Assembly (NCBI RefSeq): GCF_000382205.1 | Contig: NZ_KB907787.1 | Coordinates: 597,176-661,175 of the forward strand | Reading direction: 5' to 3' | DNA length: 64,000 nucleotides | Origin: Dyadobacter beijingensis DSM 21582 | Lineage (GTDB): Bacteria; Bacteroidota; Bacteroidia; Cytophagales; Spirosomataceae | Shown: piece by piece, positions 43,721 to 52,639 of the stretch | Position numbering within the stretch: position 1 is the first letter of the stretch | Layout of the letters: each line of letters starts with the position of its first letter | Position numbers and translations under genes: made by a program | The notes under the pieces: generated by a model | What the model was told of the DNA's origin: nothing | The model's database searches: none | What the model saw: only the letters and a program-made list of their open reading frames with translations

Positions 43721-44309
43721 ATACCAATACGGCGAAGCTTTTGAAGATCGCGCCCACCCTAACCGCGTCGAATATACGCGCCTGGGTACCGCCGTGGTTC
43801 AGCACCGATTGCTCGTGCGAGGTCACACACATTTCGCAACCGTTCAATGCGGATACGACGAGGCTCAGCAATTCGAAGAATTCCTTGCCCAGCACGGGGT
43901 TCACCATAATGCTCATTTTGATGCCCGCAGGTGCATTATCGTAAAATTCCTTGTGCATGAAGTGGCGGAAACGGTAAAACACGTTGTTCGCGTTCATGAG
44001 TGACACACAGGCCGTTACCTCGGCGAGTTCTTTCTCGTCGGCTCCTTCCTGCGTGGCAAGTTCTTCCAAAGCCGCGATCAGCGCCGCGTTCTTTTCGTTC
44101 ACCGCTACGGCCAATGCGAGCAGCAACGCCTCCTTACGGTTCAATGTCTGTGATTTCAATACATTACCTACATTGATTTTCAGGTCTTTGAGGTAACGGT
44201 GGTCAATCGCCGCGAGCTTGTTGATCAGCACGCTTTCGAATTCCGCGGGCAAATTGACCTCTTTATACAGGGACTCTTTCGTGTTCCCTGTGGCTGCAAA
44301 TGGATACAT
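43719..44309 (-). CDS. AhpD-like alkyl hydroperoxide reductase / carboxymuconolactone decarboxylase family protein
   Basis: A 196-residue helical protein. The family motif C-x2-C-x3-H is clear (NGCEMCVTSHEQSVLNHGG); the two Cys residues and the His form the redox centre that reduces AhpC in AhpC-AhpD pairs. The peroxiredoxin gene lies directly upstream on the same strand, which supports that role. A strong terminator lies between the two genes, so AhpD is probably made at a lower level than AhpC. Length is typical for AhpD-like proteins. Confidence 0.85.
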   Translation of the reverse strand: MYPFAATGNTKESLYKEVNLPAEFESVLINKLAAIDHRYLKDLKINVGNVLKSQTLNRKEALLLALAVAVNEKNAALIAALEELATQEGADEKELAEVTACVSLMNANNVFYRFRHFMHKEFYDNAPAGIKMSIMVNPVLGKEFFELLSLVVSALNGCEMCVTSHEQSVLNHGGTQARIFDAVRVGAIFKSFAVLV

Positions 44310-44350
44310 GTCGGTTTGAATTTTGGGCGGGAAGGTTTTCCCGTGGGTGG

Positions 44351-44404
44351 AAAAAAAAGCAGTTCACAGAACCGGCGTACGAATGACTGACCGCTGTGAA
44401 CTGC
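44351..44404 (-). terminator. Terminator between ahpC and ahpD
   Basis: On the minus strand GCAGTTCACAG pairs perfectly with CTGTGAACTGC (plus-strand arms 44359-44369 and 44394-44404) and is followed by eight T residues (44351-44358). Confidence 0.88.
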
Positions 44405-44418
44405 TTTGTATGGGACTA

Positions 44419-44970
44419 TTACGCGATAGTCGCTTCGCCTTTTTGCCAGTTGCAAGGGCAAAGCTCGTCAGTTTGCAGAGCGTCGAGTACGCGGAGTACT
44501 TCCGGCACATTACGGCCTACTGAAAGGTCGTTTACGGATACCCAGCGAACGATTCCTTGCGGATCTACGATGTAAGTCACGCGGTAAGCGATTTTCTCGT
44601 TGGCTTCGAGGATACCCAGCTCTTCCGCCAGTGATTTCGAAGTATCGGCCAGCATCGGGAATTGCAGGTCGCGCAGGTCGTCGTGGTTTTTGCGCCATGC
44701 CAGGTGCACATATTCGCTGTCGGTAGAAGCACCGATCAGGATCGTGTCACGGTCAGCGAAGTCGCCAGTGTGCTTGTTGAACTCGGCAATCTCGGTAGGG
44801 CATACAAAAGTGAAATCTTTTGGCCACCAGAACATTACCATCCATTTACCGGCGTTTTTGTGATCTTCTGAGGTAATATCGTAGAATTCATTTCCTTTTT
44901 CCAATGAAACTACGGATGTCTTTTTGAACTCAGGGAACTCCGATCCCACCGATAACAGTCTATTAGCCAT
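44419..44970 (-). CDS. ahpC: Peroxiredoxin, AhpC-like
   Basis: A 183-residue two-Cys peroxiredoxin of the AhpC/TSA type. The peroxidatic Cys57 lies in DFTFVCPTEIAEFN and a resolving Cys in the C-terminal LCPCNWQKGEATIA (Cys171 or Cys173; a second Cys is unusual but common in this branch). It reduces hydrogen peroxide and organic peroxides using electrons from AhpD (encoded next) or thioredoxin. It has a well-formed promoter at 45010-45041 and a terminator at its 3' end. The gene symbol is by family and could be a related prx gene. Confidence 0.88.
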   Translation of the reverse strand: MANRLLSVGSEFPEFKKTSVVSLEKGNEFYDITSEDHKNAGKWMVMFWWPKDFTFVCPTEIAEFNKHTGDFADRDTILIGASTDSEYVHLAWRKNHDDLRDLQFPMLADTSKSLAEELGILEANEKIAYRVTYIVDPQGIVRWVSVNDLSVGRNVPEVLRVLDALQTDELCPCNWQKGEATIA

Positions 44971-45009
44971 GATTGCTCGTTTGTTTATAAATTGTATTTT
45001 TTTGTGTTA

Positions 45010-45041
45010 CAAAACTACGAACGATGAGTACATGGGTCAAA
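45010..45041 (-). promoter_or_regulatory. Promoter of ahpC
   Basis: On the minus strand TTTG (45041-45038), 20 bp, TAGTTTTG (45017-45010): a full match to the Bacteroidota -33/-7 consensus, about 40 nt before ATG 44970. Confidence 0.75.
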
Positions 45042-45186
45042 CTCTGCCCTGGTACTATGCCAGGAAAGAGTTGATTTAATCAAATGAATTTAGTTTTATT
45101 TATAGGAACGGAGTTGTTATCAATGAAATTTATAATACCATTGATTTTTGCAATATAATTATACTAATAATAACTGTAATTATAAA

Positions 45187-46494
45187 TTATTTATCGGGCA
45201 TGACGCCAAGCACCGTTTCCAGCGACATCCCGCGCGACCCTTTGATGAGGAAATGTGTATTTTCCTGCGGATTGTCCATAATCCAGTTGTGGAGCGAGAA
45301 TTTATCGGGAAAATAGTATGCCTTGGGCAGTGCAGGCAGCGCGTGCTGCATGAGTTTACCTGCAAGTATTACGACGTCGAACTTCTCACCGGCGATTTGT
45401 TTTCCCAAAGCTAAATGTTCCTCCGGCGCGGCATCGCCCAGCTCGAACATATCGCCCAGGATCAATATCTTCCGGGCCGCCTCCATTCTGCCGAAATTGG
45501 CCACCGCAGCCGCCATCGACGACGGATTGGCGTTGTAAGCGTCCATGATAACGGTATTGGTACCTTTTTTCACGATCTGCGAGCGGTTGTTGTCCGGCTC
45601 GTACGTCGCTACCGCCTCATAGGCATCCGCATCTTCGACCCCGAAATGCTTGCCCACGGCCAGGGCGGCGCAAATGTTGTCGAAATTGTATCTTCCGGGT
45701 AAATGGGTGGTGACAGTCCGGCCACCGTTTTGAAATACAACAAAAGGATTCTCATCCACCAGCGTCGGGTTCACAGGGCTGTTTTCAGAACAATAGAATA
45801 CGATCTCACCAAATGCGCGGCGCTTCGCGATCATGTCCATGATGACATCCTGCGTCGAATTCGCGAACACGGTACCCTTTTTCTTGGAAAGGTAGTCGAA
45901 CAGCTCACCTTTGCCCTTGATAATCCCGGCCACACCGCCGAAGCCTTCCAGGTGTGCCTTGCCGATGTTGGTTATGAGCCCGTGGGTAGGCTGTGCGATG
46001 CTGCTCAGCAATGCTATTTCCTGCTGGTGATTGGCGCCCATTTCGACGACCGCCATTTCATGTTTGGCCGGGTCGATGCTCAGGATCGTGAGGGGCACGC
46101 CGATGTGGTTATTCAGGTTCCCGCGCGTCGCGTACGTGTTGAACTTCATCGAAAGCACCTTCGCGATCAGCTCTTTGGTAGTGGTTTTGCCATTCGAGCC
46201 GGTCAATGCTACCACGGGTATTTCCAGCGTCTTGCGATGGTGCCGCGCCAGGTCCTGCAAGGCCGTTAATCCATCTTCAAAAAGCAGGAAGCGGTCGCTG
46301 TTGGCCACATGAGCGTCGTCCACCACGGCGTAGGCTGCGCCTTTTTCCAGGGCCTCCGCCGCATATTGGTTACCATCGAATTTATCGCCCTTCAATGCGA
46401 AGAAAATACAGCCGTCGGTGATCTGGCGGGTGTCGGTGGAGACTTTGGCACCTTTGCGGTAGATATCGTAAAGTGTTTCTATGGAAGTAAACAT
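45187..46494 (-). CDS. murF: UDP-N-acetylmuramoyl-tripeptide--D-alanyl-D-alanine ligase
   Basis: A 435-residue Mur ligase that adds D-Ala-D-Ala to UDP-MurNAc-tripeptide in the cytoplasm, the last cytosolic step of peptidoglycan precursor synthesis. Visible: TDTRQITDGCIFFALKGDKF at the N-terminus, the P-loop LTGSNGKTTTKELIAKVLSM, NLNNHIGVPLTILSIDPAKH, the ligase motif YEPDNNRSQIVKKGTNTVIM with DAYNANPSSMAAAVANFG, and the C-terminal domain with LKGSRGMSLETVLG. Length is a little short but complete. It stands apart from a dcw cluster here. It is divergent from the FG-GAP gene at 46606. Confidence 0.95.
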   Translation of the reverse strand: MFTSIETLYDIYRKGAKVSTDTRQITDGCIFFALKGDKFDGNQYAAEALEKGAAYAVVDDAHVANSDRFLLFEDGLTALQDLARHHRKTLEIPVVALTGSNGKTTTKELIAKVLSMKFNTYATRGNLNNHIGVPLTILSIDPAKHEMAVVEMGANHQQEIALLSSIAQPTHGLITNIGKAHLEGFGGVAGIIKGKGELFDYLSKKKGTVFANSTQDVIMDMIAKRRAFGEIVFYCSENSPVNPTLVDENPFVVFQNGGRTVTTHLPGRYNFDNICAALAVGKHFGVEDADAYEAVATYEPDNNRSQIVKKGTNTVIMDAYNANPSSMAAAVANFGRMEAARKILILGDMFELGDAAPEEHLALGKQIAGEKFDVVILAGKLMQHALPALPKAYYFPDKFSLHNWIMDNPQENTHFLIKGSRGMSLETVLGVMPDK

Positions 46495-46605
46495 GAATTG
46501 TCGGGTCGTTATAAAGTAATGCTGGCTTATTTCGTTAGGTTTAGGACAAACATGCCCTCAGGAAATCCTCGGAATCCTGCAAAACTAATAGATTATTCCT
46601 CAACG

Positions 46606-48873
46606 ATGCGAACCAAATTTACCTCCTTCATCCTCTTCTTTATTGGCATTTACAACACTCCGGCATCGCTCGCCCAGCAGGCGTGGTTCAGGCCCGATAC
46701 GCTCACGCGCGTGTCCGTGGCAGGTGTCAGAATGCTGAATCCCTGGGGAGGCGGGCTCAATGCGTCGCAATACCTGAAAATGCATTTGAACAATGACGCC
46801 GACGAAGATCTGGTGGTTTACGACCGCACCAACAGCAAAATCACCACGTTCGTGGCCGCGCCCGATCCGTTGAATGCGGGCAAAAAGACGTTTATCCACG
46901 CACCGTATTACGAGACGCTTTTCCCCCAGGCCGATAACTGGATGATCCTCGCCGATTACAATGGCGACGGCCTGAAAGATCTTTTCGCCAGCACCTCGCT
47001 CGGCATTGTCGTGTACCAGCAGGTTAAGACAGGCAATGCGTGGTCGTGGAAGAAAATGCGGGACGTGCTGTATACCAAAGGCTTTTCAGGAAACATTAAT
47101 ATGCAGGTGTCCGGTACCGACATTCCGGCCATTACCGACGTGGACGACGACGGCGACCTCGACCTGCTGACCTTCGATTTTTCAGGGACATACATTGAAC
47201 TGCACCAGAACCTGAGCGTTGAAAAGTTTGGCGTGCGCGATAGCCTCGGCACGCAGGCGAGCCCCGTTTTTCAGCGGAATGGCGATTGCTGGGGAAATTT
47301 TCACAAGGGGAATGCCGAAGATTTCGTCGTAGGTGCGGACTGCGGCGTGGTTACCGATCCTTCTAAACGGGAAGCCGTACCGGCGCGCGTCCTGCACGCG
47401 GGCAACTCCATTCTCCTGCACGACCTGAACGGCGACGGTACCAAAGATCTCCTCGCCGGGCACGTCAGCAACGACCATATTTCGTTCCTGCCCAATTCCG
47501 CCAAAGGCATTATCGCCAATTTCACGGGCTATTCGAACACTTACCCGGCCGTTGACCCGGTGACATTACACATTTTTCCGGCCGGTTTTTATGAAGATGT
47601 GGATTTCGACGGGGTCAAAGACCTGCTCATCGCGCCCAGCATCCCCGCGAACGACGCCAATCTGACCGATTTCAAATCATCGGGATGGTATTACCACAAT
47701 GAAGGCACGAGCGACAAGCCGGTATTCAAGCTCGTGCGTAAGAATTTCCTGCAAGACCAGATGATCGAAGTCGGCGAGAATGCCGCGCCCGCGTTTTTCG
47801 ATATCGACGGCGACGGCGACCTGGATATGTTCATCGGGACGGGGGGCAACCCCGTAACGGGCGGTTTTAAAGGGAGTTTATGGTTTTTGAAAAACAATGG
47901 CACCGCTGCCGAACCGGATTTCAGCGTGGAAACACAGGATTATCTCGAACTGCTTTCCAAACTTTCTGTTTACAATATCAAACCTCAATGGGCGGATTTC
48001 AATGGGGACGGCGTGCCCGACCTCGGCTTCGCAGCCACTTCCACCTCGGGCCTGAAACTCGAATACCGCTATATTCCCAACAAAGGCACGAATGGCGGTG
48101 CGGCCCGGCTGAACCTCGCCGAGGCCGTCACGATCGCATTACCGGCCGAGCTCCAAACGGGTGACTCGCCCTATTTCTATGATGCCGACGGCGATGGCGA
48201 CCTGGATTTGCTGATCGGGAAAACGCAGGGCAATATTTATTACTATACCAACACCGGCGGTAGCAAACAATATACTTTCAAGCTCGAAACAGATTCGTTC
48301 GCGGGAGTAGGAATCAATTTCGCCGGCCGTTTCTCGCAGGTAGCCGTCACCGATTTCGATCTCGACGGCAAGCCCGATCTCGCTACCGTGGACCACACCG
48401 GTACGATCCGCGTCTTCAACAACGCCGACTGGGGCAAATGGACCGAACGGCAGAGCGCATTGGTCAGCGTCAATGGCAAGCCGGGCGATATGTACTTCGG
48501 TAATTACCTCTCGCTCGCCGTCGCCGACCTGAACGGCGACAAGAAACCCGACCTGGCCATCGGCACAAATGCGGGCGGCGTGCGGCTGCTGACCAACATC
48601 CTTCCCGTATCGGTAACCGGTGTCGAGCCCGGCGATCCGGCGGAGGTAAAGGTGTTTCCGAGCCCGTCCGTCGAGTTTTTCAAGATTTATTCATCCCGAA
48701 ACGGCACGTTCGACGTGTTCACCACCGGCGGCGTGCGCATGCTGCAAAACCGCCGCATCCGCGCCAACGAAACGCAGCAGGTGTCTACGGCGCAATGGCC
48801 GGCGGGACTGTATCTGGTGGAACTGAAGACGGGTAACAGCCGGGTTGTGAGGAAGGTGGTCGTAGGCGATTAG
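46606..48873 (+). CDS. Secreted FG-GAP/VCBS-repeat protein with T9SS sorting domain
   Basis: A 755-residue secreted protein. ATG 46606 gives the signal MRTKFTSFILFFIGIYNTPA SLAQ; upstream in-frame sequence overlaps murF antisense and is rejected. It consists of integrin-like FG-GAP repeats with calcium-loop motifs D-x-[DN]-x-D-G-x-x-D (DYNGDGLKDLF, DVDDDGDLDLL, DLNGDGTKDLL, DIDGDGDLDMF, DADGDGDLDLL, DLNGDKKPDLA), forming a beta-propeller, and a C-terminal T9SS tail (EVKVFPSPSVEFFKIYSSRN to RKVVVGD). Such proteins usually bind ligands or other proteins on the cell surface; there is no catalytic domain visible. It is a single gene, possibly co-transcribed with RhaT (85-bp gap). Confidence 0.85.
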   Translation: MRTKFTSFILFFIGIYNTPASLAQQAWFRPDTLTRVSVAGVRMLNPWGGGLNASQYLKMHLNNDADEDLVVYDRTNSKITTFVAAPDPLNAGKKTFIHAPYYETLFPQADNWMILADYNGDGLKDLFASTSLGIVVYQQVKTGNAWSWKKMRDVLYTKGFSGNINMQVSGTDIPAITDVDDDGDLDLLTFDFSGTYIELHQNLSVEKFGVRDSLGTQASPVFQRNGDCWGNFHKGNAEDFVVGADCGVVTDPSKREAVPARVLHAGNSILLHDLNGDGTKDLLAGHVSNDHISFLPNSAKGIIANFTGYSNTYPAVDPVTLHIFPAGFYEDVDFDGVKDLLIAPSIPANDANLTDFKSSGWYYHNEGTSDKPVFKLVRKNFLQDQMIEVGENAAPAFFDIDGDGDLDMFIGTGGNPVTGGFKGSLWFLKNNGTAAEPDFSVETQDYLELLSKLSVYNIKPQWADFNGDGVPDLGFAATSTSGLKLEYRYIPNKGTNGGAARLNLAEAVTIALPAELQTGDSPYFYDADGDGDLDLLIGKTQGNIYYYTNTGGSKQYTFKLETDSFAGVGINFAGRFSQVAVTDFDLDGKPDLATVDHTGTIRVFNNADWGKWTERQSALVSVNGKPGDMYFGNYLSLAVADLNGDKKPDLAIGTNAGGVRLLTNILPVSVTGVEPGDPAEVKVFPSPSVEFFKIYSSRNGTFDVFTTGGVRMLQNRRIRANETQQVSTAQWPAGLYLVELKTGNSRVVRKVVVGD

Positions 48874-48958
48874 CCGTGGTCGTGCGGGAAAGACTTACCG
48901 CGGCATCAAGTAGATAGCCCAGGGAATGCCCTTACATGATAAAATTTGAACAATATTC

Positions 48959-50041
48959 ATGCAAGCTCTTCTGGGTGTTATCTTCCATTTTATCGGCGGC
49001 TTCGCTTCCGGTAGCTTTTATATCCCTTATAAGCAGGTCAAAGGCTGGGCCTGGGAATCGTACTGGATCGTCGGGGGGCTGTTTTCCTGGCTCATCGTTC
49101 CGCCGCTCGCCGCTTACCTCACCATTCCCAACTATACCGAAATCATTGCCCATACCAACGGGGGCATATTGTTCCTGACTTACTTTTTCGGCGTGCTATG
49201 GGGCATAGGCGGCCTCACTTACGGGCTGGGCGTGCGCTACCTGGGCGTCGCGCTCGGGAGTTCGATCATCCTTGGGCTATGTTCGGTTTTCGGCGCGCTG
49301 ATTCCTTCGATTTATTACGAGTTCAACCCGCAGCCGGGCAAGGACACCATTTCAATGCTTTTCAGTGAAAGCTGGGGGCAAATGGTGCTGCTAGGTCTGC
49401 TCGTTTGCGTGATCGGGATCATTATCTGCGGGAAAGCCGGTGCCATGAAGGACACCGATCTGCGCAAATCCGGCCACGTCGCAGCGGACAATACCGAGTT
49501 TAAAATCGGCCTAGGGCTCACGGTTTCGATTATTTCGGGTATTCTCAGCGCCTGTTTTGCATTCGGTATCGACGCCGGCAAGATTATGGCCCAGGAAGCG
49601 AACGAGGTGTGGAAAGCGGCCAATCCGGGGCAGGGCGAATTTTTATTCCAAAATAATGTCACCTATGTCGTGATCCTCTGGGGCGGGCTGACGACCAACT
49701 TCATTTGGTGCATGCTCCTCAATGCACGCAATAAGACTTTCGGCAACTACACCGATTCGTCGACGCCGCTCGTATCCAACTATATTTTTTCCGCGCTGGC
49801 CGGTACCACCTGGTTCCTGCAATTTTTCTTCTACGGTATGGGCGAAAGCAAATTAGGCAACGGCCCGAGCTCATGGATTTTGCACATGGCATTCATTATC
49901 CTCGTGGCCAACTCGTGGGGACTAGCCTTAAAGGAATGGAAAGGAGTAAGTAAAAAGACCATTTCCTCGATCATCATCGGTATCCTGGTGATTATCCTGT
50001 CGGTACTGATCGTCGGTTATGGCAATTATTTGAAAGAATAG
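48959..50041 (+). CDS. rhaT: L-rhamnose/proton symporter
   Basis: A 360-residue integral membrane transporter with about ten helices. It matches RhaT at its start (LGVIFHFIGGFASGSFYIPY then KQVKGWAWESYWIVGGLFSW) and in TYGLGVRYLGVALGSSIILG, and contains the loop GKAGAMKDTDLRKSG. RhaT imports L-rhamnose with a proton. No rhamnose catabolic gene (rhaA, rhaB, rhaD) is within the window, so the sugar may be supplied by or to genes elsewhere. Its stop is two bases from the start of the lipoprotein at 50044, showing one operon. Confidence 0.93.
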   Translation: MQALLGVIFHFIGGFASGSFYIPYKQVKGWAWESYWIVGGLFSWLIVPPLAAYLTIPNYTEIIAHTNGGILFLTYFFGVLWGIGGLTYGLGVRYLGVALGSSIILGLCSVFGALIPSIYYEFNPQPGKDTISMLFSESWGQMVLLGLLVCVIGIIICGKAGAMKDTDLRKSGHVAADNTEFKIGLGLTVSIISGILSACFAFGIDAGKIMAQEANEVWKAANPGQGEFLFQNNVTYVVILWGGLTTNFIWCMLLNARNKTFGNYTDSSTPLVSNYIFSALAGTTWFLQFFFYGMGESKLGNGPSSWILHMAFIILVANSWGLALKEWKGVSKKTISSIIIGILVIILSVLIVGYGNYLKE

Positions 50042-50043
50042 CC

Positions 50044-51279
50044 ATGAAAGCGCATTATCCGGTCGTCCTTGCAGCGCTGGTGGCGATGGCGGGCTGTCAG
50101 TCGAAAACCCAAAACGATCAATTGGAAACACAGCAGTCGCAGGCGGCCGGTACGTTCGGCCACGACCTCGCATTTTTGAACAAATACAAGCAAACGATAG
50201 TCCTTACCGCGCCCGATAATGCCGGCGCACAGGCCATTGTTATCCCTGCCTACCAGGGTCGGGTGATGACCAGCACGGCCAGCGGCGACGCTGGCAATAG
50301 CTACGGCTGGATCAATTATCCGCTCATTGAAAGCGGTCAGTACCAGCCGCATATGAATGGTTTCGGCGGCGAAGAACGCTTCTGGCTGTCGCCGGAGGGC
50401 GGACAGTTTTCGGTGTATTTCAAAAAAGGGCAGGCGTTTGATTTTGCCAACTGGCAGACGCCCGCATTGATCGATACGGTAGCCTATCCGGTGGTAGAAT
50501 CGGATGCGCATTCGGTGCATTTTCATATTAATGCAATGATCGAGAACTATTCGGGGAAGATGTTCGTGATCGATATCGACCGCAAAATTCAGATGCTGAC
50601 GCGGGAAAGCATAGCCAATCTGCTTCGTTTGCAGGCATTAGGTAATGTGAAAGCGGTCGCATACCAGTCCGTTAATTCCATTACCAATAAAGACGATGCC
50701 TGGAAGCCCGAAACGGGGATGCTGGGCATCTGGCTGCTGGGGATGTTCCGGCCGTCGGAACAGACGACCATCGTAGCGCCCTTTTCACAGACATTATCCG
50801 AAAAGCCGCTCATTACCGACGATTATTTTGGTAAAATACCTGCGGAACGACTGGTGATCCGGGACGGTAAGCTTTATCTCAAAGCCGATGGTAAGCACCG
50901 CAGCAAGATCGGTATCGCGCCCAGATCCGCCAGGAATGTGGCCGGCAGCTACGACGCCGAAAAAGGCATTCTGACGATCATCCAATACGACCTCGACCCG
51001 CAGGGCAAATACCTGAAATCTACCTGGGAACTCCACAATGACCCTTACAACGGCGACGCATTGAACGCCTACAACGACGGCAAACTGGCCGACGGCACGC
51101 AAATGGGCCCGTTTTACGAACTCGAATCGAACTCATCCGTGCGGGCATTGCAGGAAGGCGAAGCCATTATCCACAAGCAGAGCACATTCCATTTCGAAGG
51201 TGACAAATCGGAGCTGAATGTGATTGCGGAGAAGGTGCTGGGGGTAAATATTGATCAAATTGGCGTGGTATTCAAATAA
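50044..51279 (+). CDS. Lipoprotein coupled to rhaT (DUF6786-like)
   Basis: A 411-residue lipoprotein with lipobox MAGC (MKAHYPVVLAALVAMAGCQS). It is predicted to be beta-sandwich-rich, with GQAIVIPAYQGRVMTSTASG-like stretches (AQAIVIPAYQGRVMTSTASG, SYGWINYPLIESGQYQPHMN, GFGGEERFWLSPEGGQFSVY), reminiscent of galactose-mutarotase-like folds; I believe it belongs to the DUF6786 group, from memory only. It is translationally close to rhaT (2-bp gap), so it may process or bind the sugar before import. No catalytic residues can be named with confidence. Confidence 0.75.
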   Translation: MKAHYPVVLAALVAMAGCQSKTQNDQLETQQSQAAGTFGHDLAFLNKYKQTIVLTAPDNAGAQAIVIPAYQGRVMTSTASGDAGNSYGWINYPLIESGQYQPHMNGFGGEERFWLSPEGGQFSVYFKKGQAFDFANWQTPALIDTVAYPVVESDAHSVHFHINAMIENYSGKMFVIDIDRKIQMLTRESIANLLRLQALGNVKAVAYQSVNSITNKDDAWKPETGMLGIWLLGMFRPSEQTTIVAPFSQTLSEKPLITDDYFGKIPAERLVIRDGKLYLKADGKHRSKIGIAPRSARNVAGSYDAEKGILTIIQYDLDPQGKYLKSTWELHNDPYNGDALNAYNDGKLADGTQMGPFYELESNSSVRALQEGEAIIHKQSTFHFEGDKSELNVIAEKVLGVNIDQIGVVFK

Positions 51280-51368
51280 GTCCCGGTTCCGTCGCGCCTG
51301 CGTATACGCTAGCCCGTGAATCCCTGATCCCGGCAAATAATCCGGATCTGCCACTCGAATATCCTTCG

Positions 51369-51438
51369 GTGTGATTGTAATTCAATTAGGTGACATTCGG
51401 CATCAAAATGTCCGAATGTTAAACAATTACAATCACGC
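51369..51438 (+). promoter_or_regulatory. Nested stem-loop directly before the S74 surface-protein cluster
   Basis: GTGATTGTAATT (51371-51382) pairs perfectly with AATTACAATCAC (51425-51436), extended by two more pairs, and encloses a second perfect hairpin ACATTCGG/CCGAATGT (51393-51400, 51412-51419). The outer stem ends three bases before ATG 51442. This could occlude the start codon or act as an mRNA stability element. Confidence 0.6.
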
Positions 51439-51441
51439 ACA

Positions 51442-52617
51442 ATGAAAAAATTACAAAAAGCAGGGCGAATGGCATGGGGTGTCATGGCCCTGAGCCTGGT
51501 CGGCTACGCGGCGCAGGCGCAGGTAGGGATCGGGACGGAGACGCCGCAAGCTAAGTTGCATGTTCATGGAGGAGGCTTGCAGGTTAATACCGCCAATCTT
51601 AATCCGGATGTTAATCCATTCTATGATGACAGTAACCCGGAACCGGTCGAAAGCAGGCTGAGGTGGTATGATAATAAGTGTGCTTTCCGGGTAATCACCG
51701 AACGAGTAGGCAATGGTGGGTTTGATATTGCGAATATTGGCATGTTTTCGTTTGCTTCCGGATTTGAGACATTTGCGAGCGGAAATTCGTCAACGGCATT
51801 GGGGCTGAGGTCGGTAGCCAGCGGAAATTACTCGTTTGCTGCTGGGTTCAACTCAACTTCAAGCGGATTACGTTCGATTGCGCAGGGTAATGCTTGTACC
51901 GCAAGCGGGATTTCGGCAGTTGCTCTGGGAAGTTTCTGTACCGCAGGGGCAGAAGGGGCTGTGGCTATTGGAAATTTATGCTCGGCGACGGCTGACAAGT
52001 CGATAGCAATAGGAAACTTTTCTACGGCGGACGGAACGGGATCTATTGCGATGGGGCAACAGGTTGGGACTAATGGGAAATCTGGCTCTTTTGTGTTTGG
52101 CGACTATACCAATATCAGTACCAAGAACGACGCCAACAATCAGATGATGATGCGTTTCACTGGCGGTTACAAGCTGTATGCAAATGATAACGCGAATATT
52201 GGGGTTGAACTTAAACATAACCAAAATTCCTGGTCGGTACTCTCCGACGTTCGCAGAAAAGAAAACTTCGCCCCCGTCAACGGCGAGGATTTTCTCAACA
52301 AGATCAATGCGATGAACCTTACTTCCTGGAACTACAAAGGCCAGGACCCTAAGCAATTCCGGCATTATGGTCCGATGGCGCAGGACTTTTACAAAGCATT
52401 CGGGCAAGATGCCTATGGCACGGTAGGGTCGGACACGACGATTAATCAGGCGGATTTCGACGGGGTGAATTTGATCGCCATTCAGGCGCTGATCCGCCGG
52501 ATGGAGCAGATGAACAGTGATTTGCTGGCCGAGCTCGCTTCCATCAAGGCACAACTGGCCGAAGCGCAATCGGGACAGGCACGGAAGAAACGGAAGATGC
52601 TCGTGAGCCGGCGCTAA
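51442..52617 (+). CDS. YadA-head / S74-chaperone surface protein, copy 1
   Basis: A 391-residue secreted protein. After the signal peptide (to AAQAQ) and the short motif VGIGTETPQAKLHVHG come left-handed beta-roll repeats of the YadA/hemagglutinin head type (SGNSSTALGLRSVASGNYSF and following, with repeating A-x-G-x-x-S), then a C-terminal S74 intramolecular chaperone domain: LSDVRRKENFAPVNGEDFLN, WNYKGQDPKQFRHYGPMAQD, IAIQALIRRMEQM and a coiled coil. Ser-Asp and Lys five residues later match the autocleavage dyad of phage tail-spike chaperones. It ends in a basic tail (RKKRKMLVSRR). It is the longest head of the three copies and the first gene after the hairpin leader. Confidence 0.82.
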   Translation: MKKLQKAGRMAWGVMALSLVGYAAQAQVGIGTETPQAKLHVHGGGLQVNTANLNPDVNPFYDDSNPEPVESRLRWYDNKCAFRVITERVGNGGFDIANIGMFSFASGFETFASGNSSTALGLRSVASGNYSFAAGFNSTSSGLRSIAQGNACTASGISAVALGSFCTAGAEGAVAIGNLCSATADKSIAIGNFSTADGTGSIAMGQQVGTNGKSGSFVFGDYTNISTKNDANNQMMMRFTGGYKLYANDNANIGVELKHNQNSWSVLSDVRRKENFAPVNGEDFLNKINAMNLTSWNYKGQDPKQFRHYGPMAQDFYKAFGQDAYGTVGSDTTINQADFDGVNLIAIQALIRRMEQMNSDLLAELASIKAQLAEAQSGQARKKRKMLVSRR

Positions 52618-52639
52618 CACTCATTTAACCAATAGATTC

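Noticed and set aside
46309..46605. A 99-codon upstream extension of the FG-GAP protein.
   Set aside because: It lies antisense to murF and carries no signal; ATG 46606 begins directly with a signal peptide.
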